From Methylobacter sp. (lineage in GTDB: Bacteria > Pseudomonadota > Gammaproteobacteria > Methylococcales > Methylomonadaceae), in the NCBI RefSeq assembly GCF_023227905.1, contig NZ_JALOCF010000061.1:1-20838 (forward strand): a stretch of DNA of 20,838 nt, in the 5' to 3' direction. Below the pieces are notes generated by a model that was not told where the DNA came from, did not search any database, and saw only the letters and a list, made by a program, of their open reading frames with translations. Shown here piece after piece: positions 15,496 through 20,838 of this stretch. The position numbers and the translations under genes were made by a program. Position 1 is the stretch's first letter; the number at the start of each line of letters is the position of its first letter.

Positions 15496-15505
15496 ACCTA
15501 GGTAG
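15496..15505. promoter_or_regulatory. Palindromic TACCTAGGTA site, possible regulator-binding site
   Basis: TACCTAGGTA is a perfect 10-base palindrome of the TACNNNNGTA form bound by some LuxR/NarL/FixJ-type regulators. It lies in the gene-free stretch 15311-15731, about 230 bases before the transposase remnant and about 920 before the kinase/FixJ genes. I see no other copy in the window. The rest of the stretch shows nothing I can name. Confidence 0.3.
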
Positions 15506-15731
15506 TATTGCTTATGTATTTTCACTCATGAATGCCGTACCATCGGACAATGTGAAAAAATAAGAACTTGCGGCACTCGCCTGATTCATCAAGTAGTTGC
15601 TTTAGCTGTCATTCCTGCCAAATATCTACAGATTCCAGTATCTTGTATAAATAATGTTGATTGCGGGAAGGGAGTATCAGGCCGGCGCTTAATTGCATTA
15701 TTAACATAATTAATAGGTTATACTCGGCGTT

Positions 15732-16163
15732 ATGTCTCCAAAAGCTCCGGAAATCAAACTAACGGAAGAACAAAAAGCGCAGCTTGAAAAGATAACGCGA
15801 AACCAAAATGCCGCCCGAAGATCAGTCGAGCGAGCCAAAATTATTTTAGCCTGCGCCGAAGGTAAGCAGAATTGGGAAATCGCGCTCGATTACCAAATGT
15901 CATTGCCGCGAGTCAGCAAATGGCGCAGCCGTTTTGCCGAAGAAGGCATCACCGGGCTCGAAGACGCCCGACGTTCCGGCAAGCCTGCAATCTATGGAGA
16001 GACATTTAAAAATGCTCTCTTATTAAAACTGGAAGAAGAACCGCCTGAAGGTCTTGTACGCTGGAATAGCCAGGCTCTGGCCGAGGCACTTAATGCCAGT
16101 AAATATGCGGTATGGCGAGCTTTGAAAAAAGAAGGCGTACATCTATATAGAGTGCGCCATTAA
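15732..16163 (+). pseudogene. Truncated IS630-family transposase (N-terminal HTH part only)
   Basis: The 143-residue product matches the N-terminal DNA-binding part of IS630-type transposases: LTEEQKAQLEKITRNQNAARRSVERAKIILAC, a first helix-turn-helix (NWEIALDYQMSLPRVSKWRSRF), the EGITGLEDARRSGKPAIY linker, and a winged second helix-turn-helix ending LKKEGVHLYRVRH. Full-length members are about 340-360 residues and continue into the DDE catalytic domain, of which nothing is found here in any frame. The stop codon lies exactly where the DDE half should begin, at a small AATGCC/GGCATT hairpin (16162-16175). No terminal inverted repeats could be identified. It cannot transpose by itself; it might still bind DNA. 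Confidence 0.8.
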
Positions 16164-16425
16164 TGCCTTGGCATTGTTCCATCAATTACCCATGTAAATG
16201 GGGTGCAATGAAATGAAAAGAGTCGAAAAAATATGATCGTTAAATTTAACAGTAACTTAATAATTGGAATTTTTATTTGAATTGTAAAAACAAACGCACA
16301 AAAATAAAGAATAATCATGTAAAGACTAAACATATTGCTGAAGTGAAATATCAATAAGGGGAAATGGCGTGTTTATTCTAGAGAATCATCTTATTTAGCT
16401 GACCAGCAGAAACGGATACTGATTA

Positions 16426-18321
16426 ATGAGCAAGTCACATAATGAGCATCTGAGTGCTATAAGTTTTGATAATACAGCTGAGGCCTTTCTGGATAAGCAT
16501 CGCGAAGCTATCCGACAAAAAGCGGAACTCATGCTGCAGTACTCAAGTGCCGATATTGCCAGAATGTCTGCTGACGATATTCAAAAGCTGCTATTTGAGT
16601 TTCAGGTTCATCAAATAGAACTAAAAATGCAGAATGAGGAGCTAAACAGGGCGCATCAAGAACTTACTGCATCCCGCGATGACTACGCGCGACTTTATGA
16701 TTTATCTCCTGTAGGTTACCTGTCGCTGGATGAAACAGGGATCATTCAGAACTCCAATATGGCAGCAGCAGCCCTACTGGGCTGTCCAAGAGAAGAGCTT
16801 ATCAACAAGAGATTGGGGAAGTTTATTCACCCTTCCGATCAAGATAACTATTATTTCTTTGTTCATCATCTTTTAGCCCAAAAAGCCGGCCAAGCTACCC
16901 AAGATACGAGTAGCGACTCGCCCGTTCATCTAGAATGCAAGCATTTCCAGCTTTACACGAACACGGCGCAACCCGCCGATAACAGCAAAAAATTAACTGT
17001 TGAGTGTCATGCAAGGGTCGTTTGCAACAGCAACAACGTATTACAAATATGCCTAACCATTAATAACATAACCGAACGTACGCAAGCGCAGGAAACTATC
17101 GCTTACCTTAATGAAAAGCTGGAAGAAACAGTTCGCAGACAAACCACCGAACTGATTGTCAGCAATCTGAGTTTAATGAAAAAAGTTGAAGAGCTTCGCC
17201 GCTCCAAACATCAACTCCTGGAGCGGGAAGCAAAGCTCAATTCCATTTTTAATGCGTCAGTGGAAGGTATCATTACTATTAACGTATCCAACATCATTGT
17301 ATCCGCGAATGCCGCAGTAGAGGCTATCTTCGGCTATCAACCGGAAGAGCTGGTTGGTTGCAGTATCACCAAGCTTATGCCGTCATCGCCAAAAGACATC
17401 AGCGATTGTAACTCTCCTCATGAAGAAAAAATGCCAGGCCAAATTCAGGAAGTTGATGGCCTGCACAAAAACGGTTCCGTGGTGCCGCTGGATCTGTCCG
17501 TAGCGGAGTTTTCAATCGACAATGCGCACTATTTCACCCACATTGTGCGCGACATCAGCCTGCGCAAACACCGGGAACAGCAAGACAAGGAACATCTGGA
17601 CGAACTCGCCCATGTCACGCGCCTTGGGCTGATGGGCGAAATGGCGTCCGGCATTGCGCATGAGGTTAATCAGCCACTGTCCGCGATTTCCAGCTATACG
17701 CAGGTCAGTTTACACCTGATCAATACTGAACCCCCCGATCTGGTAAGGCTTGCCGAGATTCTGCACAAAACCCAGCAGCAGGCTTTACGGGCGGGGCGGA
17801 TCATTCATCGCATGCGGGAGTTCGTCAAGTCCCATTCAAAACATCGTTCGGCCGCCGATATTAATTCGTTGATTCATGACACTGTCGGCTTATGCATTGC
17901 CGATCTTAAACAAAACGGCATAAGGCTGGCATTTGAGTTGAGACATAATCTACCGCCTGTTTATGTCGATCAGATACAAATTGAGCAGGTCATCATAAAT
18001 CTGCTGCGAAACAGTATTGACGCGTTAAAAAGCTTACCCGCCAAACAACAACGCCAAATATCTATCCAAAGCCAGCTGACGCCCAATGACAGCATACAGG
18101 TCAGGATCAAAGATAACGGACCGGGGCTTGACAAAGACCAGCAACAACAGGTACTGACGCCTTTTTATACCACCAAAGCGGATGGCATGGGCATGGGACT
18201 CTCCATCAGCCGCTCGTTAATCGAAGCCCATGATGGAACCTTGCATTTCAATAGCCATCCCGGAAAAGGCACTACTTTTTATTTTACCATCCCCATAAGG
18301 AGAAAATCTGATGAGCAATGA
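16426..18321 (+). CDS. PAS-PAS sensor histidine kinase (FixL-like class)
   Basis: A soluble, 631-residue sensor kinase. A helical N-terminal part (IQKLLFEFQVHQIELKMQNEEL, coiled coil) leads to PAS1 (about 84-216), a linking coiled coil (217-270), and PAS2 (about 271-380). The dimerisation/phosphoacceptor domain has GIAHEVNQPLSAI with His412. The ATPase domain shows LLRNSIDAL, KDNGPGLD and GMGMGLSIS. No membrane segment is seen, so it senses a cytoplasmic signal; I find no clear haem-binding residue as in true FixL. Its gene overlaps the response regulator gene by 11 bases, fixing them as a pair. The C-terminus is paralogous to the kinase fragment at 2-319. No strong Shine-Dalgarno is visible before ATG 16426, and the 262 bases before it are AT-rich. 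Confidence 0.94.
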   Translation: MSKSHNEHLSAISFDNTAEAFLDKHREAIRQKAELMLQYSSADIARMSADDIQKLLFEFQVHQIELKMQNEELNRAHQELTASRDDYARLYDLSPVGYLSLDETGIIQNSNMAAAALLGCPREELINKRLGKFIHPSDQDNYYFFVHHLLAQKAGQATQDTSSDSPVHLECKHFQLYTNTAQPADNSKKLTVECHARVVCNSNNVLQICLTINNITERTQAQETIAYLNEKLEETVRRQTTELIVSNLSLMKKVEELRRSKHQLLEREAKLNSIFNASVEGIITINVSNIIVSANAAVEAIFGYQPEELVGCSITKLMPSSPKDISDCNSPHEEKMPGQIQEVDGLHKNGSVVPLDLSVAEFSIDNAHYFTHIVRDISLRKHREQQDKEHLDELAHVTRLGLMGEMASGIAHEVNQPLSAISSYTQVSLHLINTEPPDLVRLAEILHKTQQQALRAGRIIHRMREFVKSHSKHRSAADINSLIHDTVGLCIADLKQNGIRLAFELRHNLPPVYVDQIQIEQVIINLLRNSIDALKSLPAKQQRQISIQSQLTPNDSIQVRIKDNGPGLDKDQQQQVLTPFYTTKADGMGMGLSISRSLIEAHDGTLHFNSHPGKGTTFYFTIPIRRKSDEQ

Positions 18322-18961
18322 CAACTCAACACCCGTTGTATATTTAGTTGATGATGAATTCGCGATACGTGACTCGCTTGCTCTCTTGATCGAATCAACA
18401 GGCCAGACAGTCAGAAGTTTTGAATCCGCCGAAGAATTTTTGAACAACTATGTTCCTGATCAACCGGGATGTCTGCTTCTGGATGTTAGAATGCCTTTAA
18501 TGACCGGTCACGAGCTTCAGGCCGAATTAATAAATAGAGGGATTAACATTCCCATCATATTCATCAGCGGTCATGCCGATATTGCCGACTCGGCGAAAGC
18601 GTTCAGGTCCGGCGCTGTCGACTTTCTGGAAAAGCCGTTCGATAATGAAATATTGCTGGAACGGATCAATGAAGCCATTAAAAAGGACATTGCGTTCAGG
18701 GAAGAATTCACCAAGAAACGCCGCATACAAGACCGCATCGATCACTTAACATCAAGAGAAAGGGAAGTCCTGGGGCTGATTGTCAAAAGTCACTCCAACA
18801 AGGAATCCGCAAAAATACTCAATATCAGCAATCGCACTGTAGACGTCCATAGGGCCAGCATCATGGAAAAAATGCAGGCTGAAAATGTCGCCGAACTGAT
18901 AACAATGGTCATGTATTGCGAATCGCCAGACAGCTTTTCACCTGAGAAAAAAGCTCATTAA
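18311..18961 (+). CDS. FixJ/NarL-family response regulator
   Basis: A 216-residue transcription regulator. The receiver domain (about 8-125) has the acidic pair Asp14-Asp15, phospho-acceptor Asp58 in LLLDVRMP, Ser86 (FISGHAD) and Lys108 in EKPF. The C-terminal LuxR-type helix-turn-helix (about 145-205) includes LTSREREVLGLIVKSHSNKESAKIL and ISNRTVDVHRASIMEKM, the recognition helix typical of FixJ. The gene starts within the end of the kinase gene (11-base overlap), so it is almost certainly phosphorylated by it. Its target genes are unknown; no obvious binding site cluster is seen nearby except the isolated palindrome at 15496. Nothing downstream is co-directional for over 1 kb, so the pair is a two-gene operon. 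Confidence 0.95.
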   Translation: MSNDNSTPVVYLVDDEFAIRDSLALLIESTGQTVRSFESAEEFLNNYVPDQPGCLLLDVRMPLMTGHELQAELINRGINIPIIFISGHADIADSAKAFRSGAVDFLEKPFDNEILLERINEAIKKDIAFREEFTKKRRIQDRIDHLTSREREVLGLIVKSHSNKESAKILNISNRTVDVHRASIMEKMQAENVAELITMVMYCESPDSFSPEKKAH

Positions 18962-19028
18962 TAAGGTGATAGCTTGGATCGAAAATTTTGTATTACTCAC
19001 GGTTATCTATCAGATAGCCACGCCAATT

Positions 19029-19113
19029 CGTATTGGACTTGTCGAAGAATAAGCGCTGTCGAGGCATATCACGCAACGGTTTGAGTTGCTCATGCTTCGA
19101 CAAGCTCAATACG
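19029..19113. repeat. Inverted repeat of the CTTCGACAAGCTCAA type
   Basis: CGTATTGGACTTGTCGAAG (19029-19047) is the reverse complement of CTTCGACAAGCTCAATACG (19095-19113) except for two adjacent bases. Such TTCGACAAGCTC units are a known intergenic repeat type in many genomes. It lies between the response regulator and the convergent zinc-ribbon gene and may also stop transcription from both sides. Confidence 0.7.
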
Positions 19114-19119
19114 GACGAT

Positions 19120-19860
19120 TTAAAGCTTGCATCGCTTAACCAGCAAAAAACCGCACCATGACAAGGACAACAGCATAATGGCAGCCCCTGTCACAAAGGC
19201 CGCCTTAGCCAGAAAATGGTCGTATTGCAAAAGGCCGGACTCAGTCAAAAGATACTGCCAATCATGAAAACCATAGGGTGCCGAATGGCCGAAATTACCG
19301 CCCAATAACGGCAACTGCCCTGCCCTGGCATCGTTCACATACGGCGCGATATCCAGAAAATTTTCGCCGACCCACCATAACGCTACCGATGCACCGAACG
19401 GGTCCCGTGTTTTGAGCAACAGCACGCCCATGCAAATCGACGGCATTAACAGCTGCCCCAGCGTTCCGCCCAATGAGGTGATAAATGCGCCGAACGGCCT
19501 GAAAATAATATGCCCCGCTTCATGAAAAGGCAGATTGACCAGATGCAGGAAAGAATTGCCGGCCGCATTGCTGTCGATCGATGAACCAATCAACTGCCAG
19601 CTCCAGATAACGAGACCCGCAAGAATAATCGACCTGCCTATTAAGTAGGGCAAGGTGCATTGTTGTGATTCGTGAAACAAAATCTGTGCCAGCGGGTTGA
19701 CGTCATCCTCTTCGTATAACGTGACAGTAACCGCCTGAGCATCCTGCCGATCCGCCTGTTCAGGATGATATTTCAGGTATTTTTCAAAGACGATGCCGCA
19801 ATGGGGACAGATTTCAGTTTGCAGATGCAGCTCATGTAAACACTTGGGACAGTTGTTCAT
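19120..19860 (-). CDS. Zinc-ribbon membrane protein with HEXXH motif (possible M50-like peptidase)
   Basis: A 246-residue protein. The N-terminus is a zinc ribbon, CPKC (4-7) and CPHC (18-21), followed by a polar linker and several hydrophobic segments (about 73-93, 131-148, 155-168 and 216-242). HEAGH at 113-117 sits at the start of a hydrophobic helix (FHEAGHIIFRPFGAFITSLGG), as in intramembrane zinc peptidases, where the motif is embedded in a membrane helix. ENFLDIAPYVNDA (166-178) could supply the third ligand (Asp170 or Asp177), as the C-terminal motif does in M50 proteins, but the canonical NxxPxxxLDG is not seen. The protein is otherwise not recognised. No strong Shine-Dalgarno precedes ATG 19860. 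It converges on the response regulator gene and stands alone. Peptidase activity is an inference. Confidence 0.75.
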   Translation of the reverse strand: MNNCPKCLHELHLQTEICPHCGIVFEKYLKYHPEQADRQDAQAVTVTLYEEDDVNPLAQILFHESQQCTLPYLIGRSIILAGLVIWSWQLIGSSIDSNAAGNSFLHLVNLPFHEAGHIIFRPFGAFITSLGGTLGQLLMPSICMGVLLLKTRDPFGASVALWWVGENFLDIAPYVNDARAGQLPLLGGNFGHSAPYGFHDWQYLLTESGLLQYDHFLAKAAFVTGAAIMLLSLSWCGFLLVKRCKL

Positions 19861-19944
19861 AGTTATTGAGTAGGTTACGGTTAAATTCGAGCGTTTTCAC
19901 TTTAACCGTTTCCATGCTTTTTTCAACCCTTGCCAATATAGAGG

Positions 19945-20019
19945 TAGGGTACGCACCGCGCACCTCTTCGGATTTGATTCATAGGGAAAATTTGAAAATG
20001 GTACGCGGTGCGTACCCTA
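19945..20019. repeat. Paired-hairpin palindromic repeat, copy 2
   Basis: TAGGGTACGCACCGCGCACC (19945-19964) faces GGTACGCGGTGCGTACCCTA (20000-20019), complementary except for one base. This is the same element as at 2658-2725, with the flanking CGAT after the right arm also conserved. The central loop has changed from ATC to ACC in both arms together. It lies in the divergent gap 19861-20154 between the zinc-ribbon and Nudix genes; I see no gene or clear promoter there besides the AAGGAG at 20144-20149. Confidence 0.82.
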
Positions 20020-20154
20020 CGATACTTTTTTGGAACGTGGCAAACGCTTGCAAGTAGCGTGATGGCTCACGAAGCATCAACGCTCATGGTATATTTCATC
20101 AAAGCATCATAGCCGGAAACTTAACCATTTTTAACCGCATTTTAAGGAGATCAC

Positions 20155-20592
20155 ATGTCAAAACCCATCACCCCTTTGCTGGCAGCCGATATTCTGGTTG
20201 AACTGATAGACCAGTCTGACCGGCCATTTGTACTGATTGAACGCGCCTATCCACCCTATGGCTGGGCAGTGCCGGGCGGTTTTGTCGACGTCGGCGAAAC
20301 GGTGGAACAGGCCGCGATTCGAGAGGCCAAGGAAGAAATTTGCCTGGATATTACCCTGACGGCTTTGTTGGGCATTTATTCCAATCCCGAACGAGACCCT
20401 CGCAACCATACCGTGACTGCCGTCTATGTTGCCGAGGCTACAGGACTGCCGAGAGCTGCCGACGATGCAAAAAATTTAGGCATTTTTACTTTCGACAACC
20501 TTCCCCCGGTGCTGGCATTCGACCATGCCCAAGTTGTGGAAGATTATAAAAACTACCGGATGACCGGGAAAGTTACGCCGTTGCGGGTGTAA
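20155..20592 (+). CDS. Nudix hydrolase
   Basis: A 145-residue Nudix-family pyrophosphohydrolase, which cleaves nucleoside diphosphates linked to another group. The Nudix box spans 42-64: Gly42, Glu48, Arg56-Glu57 and Glu60-Glu61 are all in place (motif core REAKEE), so metal binding and catalysis should be intact. The box normally ends with Gly and a hydrophobic residue; here Cys63 takes the Gly position. AYPPYGWAVPGGFVDVGE and NPERDPRNHTVTAVYV resemble ADP-ribose/NADH-type small Nudix enzymes, but the substrate cannot be fixed. AAGGAG lies 5 bases before ATG 20155, a strong ribosome site. It stands alone, divergent from the zinc-ribbon gene. Confidence 0.93.
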   Translation: MSKPITPLLAADILVELIDQSDRPFVLIERAYPPYGWAVPGGFVDVGETVEQAAIREAKEEICLDITLTALLGIYSNPERDPRNHTVTAVYVAEATGLPRAADDAKNLGIFTFDNLPPVLAFDHAQVVEDYKNYRMTGKVTPLRV

Positions 20593-20653
20593 ATGAAAAA
20601 GCCTTTGTCCACGAAATACACAAAAGACACGAAAGAATTCGAGAAATATTGGA

Positions 20654-20702
20654 GTTCAAAGCTGGCTTTGAACAATTTACATGTACAAGGCTAGCCTTGT
20701 AC
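20654..20702. repeat. Two tandem palindromes
   Basis: GTTCAAAGCTGGCTTTGAAC (20654-20673) is a 9-base stem with a 2-base loop. GTACAAGGCTAGCCTTGTAC (20683-20702) is a perfect 20-base palindrome. The two are related in sequence and separated by nine bases. They lie after the Nudix gene and 35 bases past the stop of the IS110-type transposase. Just before them, at 20607-20634, is CCACGAAATACACAAAAGACACGAAAG-like sequence of a widespread intergenic repeat type. Confidence 0.8.
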
Positions 20703-20736
20703 TCCAGCACCGTAGATACCGTCTTGAAAGTCAACT

Positions 20737-20838
20737 TTAAATCGCATAATTGGCTTGATAAGGTTGACGAGTTTTCAAGACGCCAAAACATAAGTGCACC
20801 AGCTTACGCATGGCAGCCCCCAGCGCGGACATTTTGCT
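20737..20838 (-). CDS. IS110-family transposase, C-terminal end (5' part outside window)
   Basis: Read on the minus strand from the window edge, 33 residues precede a TAA stop: SKMSALGAAMRKLVHLCFGV, then LKTRQPYQANYAI. The pattern SAxGAAMRKLVHxCFGVLKxxQPY is the usual C-terminus of IS110/IS1111-type transposases, which use a DEDD catalytic domain and a C-terminal Transposase_20 domain rather than a DDE fold. The catalytic parts are outside the window, so it is not known whether the element is complete. Adjacent tandem palindromes (20654-20702) may be related to the insertion, since elements of this family often target palindromic repeats. Confidence 0.8.
   Translation of the reverse strand, partial: SKMSALGAAMRKLVHLCFGVLKTRQPYQANYAI

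Noticed and set aside
15693..15724. TTGCAT and TATACT boxes before the transposase remnant as a sigma-70 promoter
   Set aside because: The 20-base spacer is too long and the -10-like box would leave almost no leader before the start codon.
19866..20057. A 63-residue plus-strand frame between the zinc-ribbon and Nudix genes
   Set aside because: Covers the paired-hairpin repeat copy 2 and has no ribosome site or family resemblance.
20573..20791. A 72-residue minus-strand frame at the right edge
   Set aside because: Overlaps the palindromes and lies in a different frame from the clear IS110-type C-terminus at 20737-20838.

Overview
The window looks like a chromosomal stretch of a Gram-negative proteobacterium. 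Exported c-type cytochrome, Tat-exported molybdenum enzyme, lipoprotein with lipobox, FixL/FixJ-type two-component pair and PAS-GGDEF-EAL signalling all point that way. The gene mix and the many short palindromic and MITE-like intergenic repeats would suit a gammaproteobacterial methanotroph (Methylococcales), but that is an inference from style; no taxonomic marker gene is present. I see no rRNA, tRNA or CRISPR array.

Layout. 1-1000: the 3' end of a histidine kinase gene (cut by the window edge) converges with a secreted zinc-less msrB. 1207-5724: a molybdenum hydroxylase locus on the + strand, made of a MocA-type nucleotidyltransferase, an XdhC-family maturation factor, a paired-hairpin repeat, then a two-subunit enzyme (2Fe-2S subunit and Tat-exported molybdopterin subunit whose start and stop codons overlap). 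This block looks more GC-rich than its surroundings. 5725-6084: repeats only. 6085-8943 (- strand): an apparent operon of a DUF1264-like lipoprotein, a DUF2892-like small membrane protein and a large di-haem cytochrome c peroxidase/MauG-like protein. 8944-9563: no gene, a MITE-like repeat.

9564-12566 (- strand): a DUF2934-like small protein, a stand-alone M41-like metallopeptidase without an AAA domain, and an FtsH-type AAA protease with an N-terminal extension; the last two genes overlap by 8 bases. Just upstream on the same strand is a PAS-PAS-GGDEF-EAL protein whose EAL domain has lost a catalytic Glu. 15119-15310: a small unrecognised protein followed by a rho-independent terminator. 15732-16163: a truncated IS630-type transposase. 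16426-18961: a PAS-PAS histidine kinase and FixJ-family response regulator, overlapping, paralogous to the kinase fragment at the left edge. 19120-19860 (- strand): a zinc-ribbon membrane protein with an HEXXH motif. 20155-20592: a Nudix hydrolase. 20737-20838 (- strand): the C-terminus of an IS110-family transposase, next to two tandem palindromes.

How the parts may work together. The first two genes of the molybdenum block probably mature the cofactor for the enzyme encoded after them. The enzyme has no FAD subunit, so it must pass electrons to another carrier, possibly a periplasmic cytochrome; the di-haem protein encoded convergently is a candidate partner by position only. The least ordinary arrangement is the DUF2934 / lone M41 peptidase / FtsH unit, which looks like a dedicated proteolysis module rather than the housekeeping ftsH locus.
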